Positions 21,479 to 33,329 of a stretch of 64,000 bases of DNA are shown here, in pieces. Source of the stretch: Azolla pinnata (taxonomy: Eukaryota; Streptophyta; Polypodiopsida; Salviniales; Salviniaceae); NCBI GenBank assembly GCA_037176905.1, contig JBBBWG010005558.1, forward strand, positions 1 to 64,000. Reading direction: 5' to 3'. The position numbers were made by a program, and so were the translations under genes. The notes under the pieces are model-generated. The model ran no database searches. It had not been told where the DNA came from and was given only the letters and a program-made list of their open reading frames with translations. Every line of letters starts with the position of its first letter. The stretch's first letter is position 1.

Positions 21479-24452
21479 GCGACGGCGGCGACGGCGGCGA
21501 TGGCGATGGCGAGCGAGAAGCTCTCCTTCCGCCTCTGCAGCGTCTGCCGGCTGAACCATAGCCATGGCCGAGGCCACCGTTTCACGGCCCGCCACCGCCG
21601 CAACCTCTCGCGCCTCCTCTCCAAGTCCCTCCGCCGGATCGGGGACATCTCCTACTTCCTCCGCAACCCCGCCCGCCTCCGCGACTCCGACCGCCCCCGC
21701 AACGCCTTCTGGTGCGCCTTCTGCGACGCCAACATCTCCGAGCTCGACAGCGTCTTTGTATGGTAAGAATGATCATGCCTATGCCTCTATATATATACAC
21801 CCTCCGGTCCGTTCCGTTGCGGTAGATCCCCTTGGTTTTGGATGCTTGCTTCTTGTCTGAGATGAACGGTAGAGGGGACAAGGTATTCTTTCGGATTCTG
21901 TGTAATCCGTTTTGTTAAGTCTTTACACGGTTCCCAGTACACTACACTTCTGCCATCTGTATGATCCCTTCTAGCGAGCCTGTTATGAAGTTGATCTGTC
22001 GGAAAGTGAAGCTGAAACAGTCGGACCTTCATCCGCACTGTAATACACGTTTTTGTATTATGTTTCTCCCAGCCGTGCCTCCAGGAAAGCGCAGCGTCTG
22101 TAATTGTTCTGGGATTTTTCTTTGGAAAAATAGAAAGCTTTATTTCTGCAAACTTTCAAATATCCCGGTAATTACGCTTGCGTCTCTGCTCCACTTCTTA
22201 CTAAGGTTCTCCTTAACTTAACAGAAATTGCAAAAATAGATTTTTAATGCTCTCCATATGCATAATAGTCAACTCACACAGATCTTTCGCGTGTTCAGCG
22301 TAGTACTTTTCATTCATCCACTAGTTGAGAAAATATTATTCTGATGAAATGGTGTCTGTATGACATGCTAAATGCTGTTTCGTCATTTATGAGGGATGAT
22401 CTGATAATTTTCTTGAAGGTTGGACTTTGCACTAGAAAATGAATTCAGATAGCTTTACATTTTTATCATAAAGAACTGTAATCTAACTTCTATATCTTAT
22501 CATTTATTTGTTTTCTGGAATCGTGGAAAATGCCAAAGCTCAAATACAATTAGACATCTTGCAAGCGCCTCACACCATGAGGCTCTCAAGAAATTCTGGT
22601 ATGAGAATGGAGCTGATATCAAGCAGAGGCATTTATATGCATTTCAAAGTGAAGAACTTGCTAAGGTATCTCCTTAAACTTGCTCTCTGTATAAGGTTTA
22701 CTGTTTTTCTAATGATAAGAGTTTACATCTGCATTTCTTTCATACCAGTGGGAGGAAGCTTGCAAGAAAGTTTTGGATGTAAATGTCTTGATCGAAGCTT
22801 CATCTGGAGCTCCGAATAATATCCACCCTGAATGTACTTCTAATAGTATAGCATCTTTTGAAGCTTTTTCGCTAGGGTCTGTTGCTAATTCTCTTGCAAC
22901 CACAAGTTCTCCTTTACCACCATTTTGTAAGGATGGGAGCTACATTCGTCAGGAAAATGGAAGCTCAGATAATATTGAACTCGGCAACGAGTATAGTTCC
23001 AAGCTTTGTCAACCAGAGCCAACATTGCCAAATGTTGCAAGGCCTACCGAGTCAAGTAACTATTATCGAACTGACAAGGATGTGGGGTTAGTGGGTACGT
23101 ACTGAACAGTTGCGCCATGTATACTTCGTTTCGTATGCTTTGCTAATAATACTTGATCATACATGTACCTCAGCATGTATACAGATCATGCTTGTAGCGC
23201 ATGCAGAAATTGGTTCATAGGAAACATGAATATACATATTAAAGACATTAACTTTCATCTAAAGGATAGCACTTCTAACAGTCATTTACAAGTGAAAAGA
23301 TGCTTTTATAGTAGACATTCAAGATTCCGTAGTAAAATTCAAGGAACTATTTAGTTCATATAATGTTTACGTAAGTGTTTGGTTGTCTATACTGCTCTTC
23401 CCTTGCTCTTAAATAGGTGGTTCTGTTCTAGGTTCTGGGATCCAAGTTGTAGGTAGCCGATACTCCATTTTGAATGTTTTTTAGATAGTATGAGTGTGTG
23501 TAACTTCCATTCTCTAGGTACATCTTTTGTTGTAAGCCATTCAATATCATTACAATAATTGATTCAAGTATGATCCAGTATTTAGGGTAATTTATTCAAG
23601 CATGATCTGATATTTAGGGGAATTTCAGATAGCTCAGTGTGCATATAAGAGACTACTCAATACGGATGTACATGTATGTGTATTGGATTTATCAGGAGTC
23701 CTGACGTGCATACGCCAGCCTTCATTACAGCCAATGGTAGGAGGAAACGTGCATACTGGAGCAGCCCCACCATGGTTACAAGCAATGAACAAAAGCAACA
23801 GTGGAGAAACAAACAAAGACACAAATAGTGATCCGGGTGTGTCTCTCTCACGTACACAGAAAAGAAAACTGAATAGACTGAGGAACCCAAAACGTGTTGG
23901 AGCTGAGTGGGCAGAGAGACGTAGGGCAGAGATGGCAAGGGAGGCTATGGGTCATCAACCTTCTTCTGGGTCACTTGGTTTGAGAATCGGTTCTGCGTGG
24001 ATGCCAAATTTTGGCCGTGTTTGGCAGACTGGAAGCCGTAAAGAAACGAGAAAAGAGTTTGAAGCTGAGACACAACTTCAGCGCCTGAAAGCATACCCAC
24101 CTAAACAGCCAAAAGCTGTCCTGCCCTATGTCAGCAAAAGACAGGTTTGTTTCTGCAGGCTACTATGTCTTATGTTGGGTTCTTTTTTAGAAATGGCGGG
24201 AAATGCGATTTTCTGTGTCATAGAAATGTCGTTTTTATAAAATTTTGTATTAAAATTTTGTATGAACTGTTAAGATGGAGATTTCATCACAGAAAATGGT
24301 ATTGCCGATAGCTTGTGATGTCTTAAGCCTTGATGTGAACAGATATGTTGACAATCAGAAGTTCATTGCTTACATCTTATCGTCAAAGACATCTAAACTA
24401 AGCTAACGATATGTTACAGAAGCTGGAAGCAACCCAACAAGTAGAAGAATAG
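21440..24452 (+). CDS. TTL: TITAN-like protein (CENATAC/CCDC84 homologue)
   Basis: Five exons, 21440-21762, 22539-22665, 22749-23094, 23696-24144 and 24420-24452, give about 425 residues. The plant TITAN-like family is homologous to animal CENATAC (CCDC84), a component linked to the minor (U12) spliceosome; plant mutants show endosperm and embryo defects. A first zinc-finger-like motif is CSVCRLNHSHGRGH (Cys33, Cys36, His40/46). A second spans the exon 1-2 join, WCAFCDANI..VFVCSNTIRHLASASHH (Cys92, Cys95, His114, His120/121). The C-terminal family blocks are GNVHTGAAPPWL and MPNFGRVWQTGSRKETRKEFE. The N terminus has a Thr/Ala run from an ACG/GCG microsatellite, so translation could begin at Met1, Met3, Met21 or Met23. 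The exon 2 acceptor at 22538 was chosen because it restores the CSN motif. Its promoter is element-derived sequence. Confidence 0.87.
21448..21500 (+). repeat. In-frame (ACG)n/(GCG)n microsatellite
   Basis: Triplets ACG then GCG encode residues 4-20 of the TITAN-like protein as Thr and Ala. Length variation would change the N terminus without shifting the frame. Confidence 0.85.
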
Positions 24453-26265
24453 GCAAGCGCTTCTTAAATATCAGTGGGGTTTGAGGTAGTCACTTTGGTC
24501 TAGTGGTTTTAATGTTATGCCCCATTGTTGATTTCCTTTGCTAGTAATCTTATAATCGCCTCCATTTTTTGCAGATTTTGCTTAAAGTCAGCACCAGAAT
24601 GTATATATGGTTATCGAAATCAGAAAGGCATCCTCCATTCTACAGCATCACCATGTGATCGTTAAGATCGTCTTTGACTCGAGCCTCCTGCGTTGCATAC
24701 ATGGGACTTAGAAATTATGGGAAGGTTCTTTACTGTCTTGCGACACCATTTTGAGATTGTTGAGCTCGTGTAATGATTCTTGCCTTCGGTAACTTGTAAC
24801 GTGCTGCTGTCTTTTGTATAGTACATGCTTTATATAATCAGTAGTACTGTCCAGTTTATCGATCGAGTCGTATTTTTCTTACATGGGAGCAAACAGTTAG
24901 TTGCTGCCAATGCTTGTACAGTATGAAAAATGTAACTGTTTGCCTCCTATAACTCAGTGCGGCTGAAATAATCATTTAGTCTGTATTTCAGACTGAGATG
25001 AATACTCGAAGATGTGGTAGCTCAACCGAAATGATCTTTTGGTGTTTTCCAGTGTGAGAATACACTTGGTTTTTTCAGGATTTGAGGCTGCACGTTTTAG
25101 GCCTTGCGTTTGCCCAAACTGATTGCAATTGCATTTCGCTACCGAAATTGAAAGATGACTATCGAGGTGCTATTTCAGCAGAGAATTCATTGCCTATGAA
25201 GTTTTTCCGTACTCTCTTATATGATCTAGTGTCGTGTTCATGATCCCCAACACACACAAGAAGAAGAAAACCTCTCCAGTTTTTCGTTCTGACCTACCAA
25301 GCACGTTCTGATTCATGCATAAGTGAAAGTCCAAACGTAGCGTAAGAACTTTGGTTAAGCTTCCAGGTTCGATAAGAGCGCAATGTTTGAAAATTATATA
25401 TATTCAGTTACCAAGAGTTTAAGTCGCGAACAAAGATTCAAGGAGTGAAGTGCACTTTGCCTCGGAAACAGGGCATGTGCAAAGGGACTGTATAAATTGA
25501 TCTATGCAGTGTGCTACTTTGATCATTCCCTGGGTTCTGAATCATCAAAGGTTTGAATGGTTTTTGTTAAAGAAGAAACAAGCCATCATGCATGCATGCG
25601 ACTGGGAAAATCAACACAGTTTATATAATGAAATTGAGTTGACCAAAAGTTGAAGGAAAGAACGTCAGCTGTTCTTCACTACGGCCGGCTTTCGAGAGCA
25701 AGAATCCATCAACTGAAATATATTTGTTTGTGAAAGAAAGAAACTGACATCTGTTGACAATTCAATGCTTTTTACAACAAGGGAAATGGGAAACTCACCG
25801 AGATTTTGTCACTGCATTGCAGGGGCACAAGTGTGTAATCTAATGAATTTATACAGAGGGATGGATTGATGACCTGGTGTTTTACCTGTACATGTGTTGA
25901 CTTTTTGCCTCGGCACCATCATGTTTGTAGGAAAATATGGACTTGTACGCAGAGAAAGCCTTAACCATTGAAAACAAATAATTATTTGTCTGGTCTTTAC
26001 AAACCTGCAACAAACCTGTCACTTAACCACATCATGGATGTAAAGAGTCCCGATAGACAAAGACAATATGTCGTGGTAGGTTGATCAATATATAGCTTCC
26101 CCAAAGGATGCCCATATATGAATACAAGGTGCGAGGTGCCAAGGACGGATCTTTGAAACGCAAGCACATTAAGGCAGCAAGCAGGATTCTCCTGTCCTTT
26201 CACCTGGCCGCAATTGACGAGAGAATACCAACCACGAAACACCACTGGGTTCGAGTAATACCGCG
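24453..26265. other. Convergent 3' region (TITAN-like / BAR protein)
   Basis: This contains both 3' untranslated regions and AT-rich spacer. I saw no repeat array, exon or RNA gene. Confidence 0.45.
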
Positions 26266-29200
26266 TTAATCCCCCTGTACTGAATTGTTCGATGACGGAA
26301 TAGATAGACTCCTTGTAACAGTCTTGCGCACTAGCTGTGGCGGTGGTGGTGGCAAGGGGGATGCTGGACTCGACCGCAGCGGTTCTCTCTGCTGCAGAGG
26401 CGCCGAGAATTGAGTAAGACTCGGGCTGGGTGACCTGTTAGGAGTTCTCGATCCTACTGGTGGTAGAGGAAGCTTATGTAGCTCGCTGATTTGAGGTGAG
26501 GCCATAGTAGGAGGGGAGAGGGAAATTGTATGGTCATTATAGATTGGAGATCTTACTGCGCCAGATTTGATTTCATCTTCTGTACTTGTGTTCTTTGGAG
26601 ACGTATAGCTAACCTTTGCGTGAGATTTGCCCATAAATGGTCCAGAGTGACTGTAACGCTTCACTCTCACACCACCTTCATCAGCCATTTCAGTGAAGCG
26701 ATGATTTGAAAAGGCCCTCCGCGAACGATTTGTAGGCAAAACTTCGTCGAAGTAGCTCGGCTTTGGCACAGAAGTATCTTCTCTGAAAGCTTTAGATTTG
26801 TATCCTTCCAAGATATTGCCTGAAAAATACGCTTTCTCTGTTTGAACAAAGCTTTCCTTGGCTTGCACTTCAGTGTGGTGTCCTCCGAATCTACTCCTTG
26901 CATCGGTTGGGGAAGGAAGCACATAACACGTCTCAGAATTCATTTGATTTTCATCCCCTTCGCTGTATTTTTGCTTTGTTTTGTGGTACGTTGACGGAGA
27001 CAACGGAGCTGATTTACTGCTCCCTCCCAGCCTCTTCTCGTCAAAATTAAATTCTCCAGATGACTCGGATGAATAAAATGGCGGTTTCTGCAATGTCAGA
27101 AGGTCTGGTCAGAATTTATATACTGCATGTAATAGTTCTCTTCTCACTCCATTATTCTACACCTTCTCCTAATCATATCTATACATCTTTATTCCAAGGC
27201 TGCTTTAAGCATTTGTTCACAAGAATCTCATACCGAAACTCGTGGAGAGCTGGCAGCACTGTTAGTCTCAGCATCACTTCTTAATTCCTCTTCTACTTTA
27301 TACTCCAAATTATCATCAGGGATCTCCTCAGGCAGGGTTTTGTCAATATCTCTATCTTGAGCAAGTTGTGTTATAACTGGTGCCACTGCATTGATTGAAA
27401 CAAGGCCCTTGCTAAATAAATATTGCTACAAACAAAGAAAGTATGTGTTAGTTCTAACTTATATAAGTAGTCCCAAAACACACTCTGACACTGAAACATT
27501 AACTACCTCAGCAGTATGGAATTTAGCAAGCTGAGTCAAAACGATTTTAGATTGGTACTCAAACATGGACTGAATGTGGGAATTAGCAAAGTTTGCATGC
27601 TTCCTGATGTCTTCTTTCACCTCTTCCGATTTCCGACTCCCCTTTCCTTTCCTAAGTCTGTTTTTTTGTTTCTCGGACTGTAAGAGGTTGTATGATTTCC
27701 TGCACACGAATTGCATAACATAATACCAGAATGACAGAGATAGGTTAATGAATATCCTATGATAACTCTACATTATACATGCCACCAGGGCTTGATATGC
27801 CCAAGAACACTAATCAATACTAAAGCACATTTTCTTGAACACTGCTGATGGGAACCACTGATGGACAATCGTACTATACCACCATTTGACACAAGGAAAA
27901 TTTTCATCTATTGGTAAAAGTGAACTTGCTTTGAAGAAATCAGTCATTAGTATGGCTACATACTCTCTCGTAGTTTCATTCTCTTTTCCAGTCTTTCAGT
28001 CCGTTGGCCATATCTATTTGGTTATTGCAGAAGAAATAGCATAAACCAAGACATGAGTATATGACATCGACTGACATCTTCTATACAAATACGATGCTTT
28101 TGTTCTCATTTGCAAGAGGGAAATCTTTCTGATTCATTTCCTGGTGAGATATGCAGTGTCTTCGTTTCTAAGGAATGGTGCATTTATGATATGTCATGGA
28201 AGACAGCGATTTATTCCAAACAAGAGCATCTCTAGGACCTTAAAATTGAACTCACCATTTCTCATTGTATGCTTCCTGCAGGACCTGTAAACGAAGTGCA
28301 AGTGTTATGGCTGTATCATAACACTGCAATGATATGTAAGAACAAAAACTAAGAAAGATTCATCACCTCTGCCTCTTGAAGTTGTTTGATCATAGACTCA
28401 AATGGCTTCACGAAGGTTTGAGAAACATTGGGTGTCTGATAAAAAAAATGGAACACATATATCATTTACCCTTTCTTGAATTCCACAAAACCATAAAAGA
28501 AGCCTTAACAAATAAGGCATTAACCATTTCTATTGAAAATATAGCATGCAAGATGACAAGCTGGTAATAGGTTGCTAAGTCAACACTAACAATGAATTTA
28601 TGAAAGGATTCTGGAAATAACTTGCATCTCCCGAGTTAAGGCTTTGCTGAAGAAAACACGGAAGTCAAATGAATTCTGAGATGATTTTGGAGCACATTTG
28701 TTGAAACTGATTGATAAATTTCCAGTTTGGGTACACAAATAATCATAATCACATTGACCAAGGAGAATCATTGAAGCATAAGCTAAAATGCATGTCACTG
28801 AAATCACAAAGAGTCGGTCCTTCTTACAAAAAGATCAAGCAGTTTGGAAATCTCAATCTGAACTTTTGCCAGCATATTGAAAGCATTCCCTGCGCAAAAC
28901 AACGAGCAACAATTCAGCAAGGAGAGAATTAGGGTAATAAACATAGCAATTCCTTTATTATGCAAGCAAATCCCTTAGCTACCACAATCAACCATCCCAA
29001 ACATGCATGTCTGACTCTTCCAGATATAGTGATAAATTGTTATACAATTTTATCGACATAACATGCATAGATAGATTGATAACATCAGAAGCACCATAAA
29101 GAAACTTCTCACTTGCTTTCTCTCTCCAATACCTATTTCACCATCAAGAAAGTTTCCAAAAGTATCGATCATATATAAACCCATCTCACGGAGTGCGCAA

Positions 29201-30962
29201 GAAAAATCTGTGCAAATATCAAAATCATAGTTTGTGTTAAGGCAAGAATTGAAGGGTGCAAGGGTAGATAAAACACATTACAAAAATCCTTGCTTACAAG
29301 CTAGTCAGATGGAATCAACACCACCTAAATGTTAGGTGATTATGGTTGTACACACACATGTACACAGACACAAGGAGAACAAACTACTGGAAGAGGAAAT
29401 GGATCCCTTCTAGAACCGAAAATTTTCAGCAGAAGTGTACAGAATGAGGAAACTATATATGAATATAAGATGATGAAAATAAAAGATCTTATCCATAACA
29501 TATCGGATGATATAACAAGGGCATCTTCATGGTGTCATAGTCCAGGAGCCATGCTTACCAAATGCTGCAGCAGAAACCGTCTGGCCATGTGTCAGAAATC
29601 CTTCATATTTAGATTGTGTGATAGACAAAGCCTGCAGATGCAGCGTTGTTAGTTAATTTAACACGAATGAAGGGAAACTCCACCATAATGATAAATAAAC
29701 TCTGACATATCATCATTTCAAATATCGTCAGATCTCCGTAAATGAAAAATGAATTGTGCCTATATAAGACTTTGACCCCAAAGCTAATTATGTTGCCAAA
29801 ACCTCAACCTCTTACACTGAGGAACACAATTAAAGTCTATGTTCCGGAACGGAATTTTAAAGACATTTCTATCTCTTGGAACTTAATGAAAATGCGAATC
29901 AAAGATAGGATTGAGATATAACGCTTTTTGGTGAAAACGATTCTGACTCTTGACTATATTCACGCATCAGGAGAAGACATAAAAAAAGGAAGCATGATCA
30001 CTGGATAATGATTACATTTACCAAACAACGAGAGAGTTGGCTAATTAATGGAGTCAGCTTCATTGAGTCACAAGAGCAATGCACTAATGCAATATAGTAA
30101 AGGAATAGGTTACAAATACACAGCTCTTGAGGGAGAAGTTCAATGAACATCTGAAATAAGACTGCTGCTGATGGAAGGAACCTCCAATGCAATGGAATAA
30201 CATATACACAGGTTGCATATACACATATATCTATATACATACACACACACAAACACATATCACTCATATAAATGTGAGATGAACAGAAGTGTGCAAATAT
30301 GCCTCTTTTGAAAGCAACGATCTAGTGATAGATAATTGATTCCCAGAAAAGAAATCACAAATGCATAAAGAACAAGTTATAGGCTGCAATAGTGAGGCTT
30401 TTGCAAAGACAATCCTCACACCTCGAATTTGACGCAAATATGAGGATTCAAGCAGCATACCTAAATATGATGTACAGTGTAACTATGCATCTTCTGAAAA
30501 ACTATTGCCAATGATAGACAACTTGGCTCATTATAGAGAAATGAAGCTCTGATGCAAGAAAACCTAAGAGGTAAAGCTACTAATTTTCGAGACATAAGAT
30601 CCACTAATCAGTAGATCCGAATCAGTAAAATGAAGGATGTATAGAGAGAGAGAGTGTGTGTGTGTGTGTGAATGCAAACAAGATAGAGCGACAACGTAAA
30701 TGTCCATTGTCAGAGTAAAAGCTAAAAGGATTCAGCAGAAAATGGATTCTCTGACTATTCAACTCAGTACAGAAAACAAAAGCGGCAAGCAAAGCGAGAG
30801 AAAGAGAGAGAGAGAGAGGCAAGAGAGCACCTCGAATTGCTTGGCAAGCTCGTTATGCGTGATCTCCATTGCTTCTCCTGGTCGATCTAAAGAAGAATCC
30901 TTCTGTTTGGATCCGTGTTTGTTTATGGCCAGATCCCGGAACTTCCTGAACGGGGACTTCAT
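26266..30962 (-). CDS. BAR-type hydroxyproline-rich protein (At2g33490 family)
   Basis: Ten exons on the minus strand: 30962-30831, 29631-29559, 29207-29133, 28889-28828, 28675-28622, 28435-28367, 28284-28256, 27699-27507, 27425-27234, 27087-26266. All join in phase and give about 566 residues. The plant family has an N-terminal BAR-like coiled coil, expected to dimerise and bend membranes, and a long disordered Pro/Ser-rich tail. Marks are MKSPFRKFRDLAINKH at the start, FSCALREMG, GNAFNMLAKVQIEISKLLDLF, SKIVLTQLAKFHTAE, and the C-terminal ISELHKLPLPP, SSPASPLPPPPP and TRSLSIPSSN. Met at 30962 is preferred over an upstream in-frame Met at 30989 because family members start MKSP. Exons are 29-193 bases except the last. 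Exact role unknown. Confidence 0.83.
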
Positions 30963-31390
30963 CACTTCGAGCTCCCTAGTTCTTTTCACGATCCAAATCT
31001 ATACAGCATCGGAAGCAAGGAGCTTCCCCCTCCTGGAGAATATGCTCGCCTCTTGTTGATCTGGTGTATACTAAAGGGGGAAGGGGGGGAGCTGGGGTCG
31101 AGGGAGGGATATGGAGCCCCAGAAGGACGGTTTTGGAAGTCGGGGAAGCGAAACGGGCAGAAGGGAAGGGGCGAGGTGGATCGTAGAGATGCTTGGCGTG
31201 CCTCGATCGATCTGCGTCCTTCACCAGCAGTAGGCCGAGCAGCGAATCGGAAAACAAAAGAAAGCGGATGGATGGAGCAAGGAAGAAGGACGCGTAACGC
31301 AGATAAATCTACCTATCCCTCTCGCGCGCGCTCTCGCTCTCTCTCGCTCTCTATCTATCTACATGTATACATACCTGAGAGAGACAATCC

Positions 31391-31690
31391 GACGAGGAAG
31401 ACGAAGACGAAGACGAAGACGAAGACGAAAGCGATGGCGAAGGCGAGGAAGACGAGGAAGACGGGGACGACGAAGCCGACGACGCAGACGACGACGAAAG
31501 CGACGACGAGGAAGACGAAGACGGGCAAAGAAAATCCTCTCGTCTTCTGTCAGTCGCTCATTTCCTTCCATTTCATTTCATTTCATTTCAATTTCATTTC
31601 AATTTCATTTGCATTTCCATTTCATTACCATTTCATTTGCATTTCGTTCCATTCCAATTCCATTTCCATTTCATTTCCATTTCTTCTCAT
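31391..31690. repeat. GACGAA/GAAGAC array followed by ATTTC array
   Basis: From 31391 to about 31535 the sequence is a GAC/GAA compound microsatellite. From about 31557 to 31690 it is a degenerate CATTTCATTTC array. Long Arg-rich and Phe-rich frames here come from the repeats. Confidence 0.85.
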
Positions 31691-31828
31691 CTCTCATTTC
31701 ATCTCTTTCAGAAGTACTAGAGTACAGTAGCAAATAATATGCCTTCATTGAGGAGCTGAACTCTGGAGTTTTGATTTCAAAGATCATGCTTTGAAAGATC
31801 ATGTTTCAGATGCAAGCGCTGATCCCCC

Positions 31829-32103
31829 GCGCCGTATTATGTATGTAGATCGATGATGGGAATGCATCGCCGTAAACTCGGAATCGATAGTTTGGACATA
31901 TGCATGGAACTGGCTTTCGTGCCCGAGTTCCTCGTGTTTCTTCCGTAGAAACCGATGCATCGATCGCGCCGTATTATGTAAGTAGATCGATGATGGGAAT
32001 GCATTGCCGTAAACTCGGAATCGATAGTTTGGACATATGCATGGAACTGGCTTTCGTGCCTGACTTCCTCGTGTTTCTTCCGTAGAAACCGATGCATGCA
32101 TCG
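31829..32103. repeat. 137-bp tandem repeat, two copies
   Basis: Copy 1 starts at 31829 and copy 2 at 31966 with GCGCCGTATTATG. They differ at only a few positions, including ATGTATG versus ATGTAAG and CCCGAG versus CCTGAC. The low divergence implies a recent duplication. Confidence 0.88.
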
Positions 32104-32884
32104 CTGGCAAATATATACGCGCGCTTTGATCTCGAACCTCGAATCTCTAGTTTCATTGACCAACACCTTATCCATTGGGCCACATGACCATTCACCGAGG
32201 TCACGTAGCGATCGCATATGCAGCACTCCTCTCTGTGCGATCTTGTCGGCGACAATTCTTCATGTACCAAACCTCGTGCGCCGAAAACACGGCCGATGTT
32301 TCTCTTCCAGAACTTTGCTTTCTGGCGGCTATCGGAATCGAAAATCATGTTATCGGGTTTCTTCTTCTTCTTCTTTAGCTCGTAACTCGACGTTTTGTAT
32401 TAAAACATCTCAACAGATACTCCTTCGAGCGTGATGTCGTGACGAGTTCAAACCTTTCAAAGGTGCTATTGACACTACATCACATAAACCTAAACTCCTC
32501 TTACGACGAATTCCCCCATAAAATATAATGGTAAAACATTTGCTAACCCAACCTCCCTTTTATCTTACATATATGGTTGAGATGCTCTAGAATGCTCATC
32601 GAATAAGAAACCATTACTAGGTTCCAACTATATCACATACCCAAGTACCAAAGATAATCAACTCAGGGGTTAAGGGATAATCGACTCCATCACAAAACAT
32701 ATATACATATGTATAATGTCTAAGCTCAGATGTAAAACACATCCGAAAATCCAAAGGGCAGATCAGACTAGAGTTGTAGGTACATCTACAATCTCGATAT
32801 GGTACATCTACGATCTCGATATATATTTATATATATTATATATATGCACATATACCATCGGAAACCGATTGGATCCATCGAACC

Positions 32885-33228
32885 CGCTCCAATGATACGA
32901 TCATACAAAATGTGGCCCCTTGCACCTCGGATCTCCATCTCCTCCTCCCCGGGACGAGAATGAGATCGATACGAATCGCTGGCTTGCGACGACAACGACG
33001 AAGCTGTGCAGAAACACCATGCCCTTCATTGGTGGCCACAGCTCGGGGCTGTGTAGTTGTTGAAGAAACGAGTAACACTGGCGATTCCCTCCGATGATGC
33101 GATCATTCAAAATTTCCATCTCCTTCCATGGGCGAGAATCAGATTGATCCGAATCGCCGGCTTAGCGGCGAAGAAACACCATGCCATGGTGACCATAGCC
33201 TGGCTTGGCTTTTTTGAAGAAACAAGAA
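32885..33228. repeat. Diverged tandem duplication, period about 200
   Basis: Shared words in order are CCAATGATACGATCAT/CCGATGATGCGATCAT, ATCTCCATCTCCT/TTTCCATCTCCTT, GAGAATGAGATCGAT/GAGAATCAGATTGAT, GAATCGCTGGCTT/GAATCGCCGGCTT, and GAAACACCATGCC with TTGAAGAAACAAG. Both copies carry small insertions and deletions. No reading frame is preserved. Confidence 0.75.
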
Positions 33229-33329
33229 CGCGGGCCATTGATGAAAAATGGAGGGTTTAAGGCATTGTATATAGTGCATACCGAATCGACAATGTAGTAA
33301 TTAATCGAAGGGACGAACCTGCGTGGTCC

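Larger units (their letters stand above)
30963..33329. other. BAR-gene promoter and BELL 3' region
   Basis: It holds a CT tract, GACGAA and ATTTC repeats (31391-31690), a 137-bp tandem pair (31829-32103), a TTC tract (32360-32376), TA-rich sequence near 32820 and a diverged 200-bp duplication (32885-33228). The last part is probably the BELL 3' untranslated region. No exon is supported. Confidence 0.5.

Noticed and set aside
21762-22538. First intron of the TITAN-like gene as a U12-type (minor) intron, attractive because the family is tied to minor splicing
   Set aside because: The donor reads GTAAGAAT, not ATATCC or GTATCC, and the acceptor is AG, so it looks like an ordinary intron.
31363-31737. 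Arg-rich and Lys/Thr-rich open frames
   Set aside because: All come from the GACGAA and ATTTC arrays, and both strands are open.
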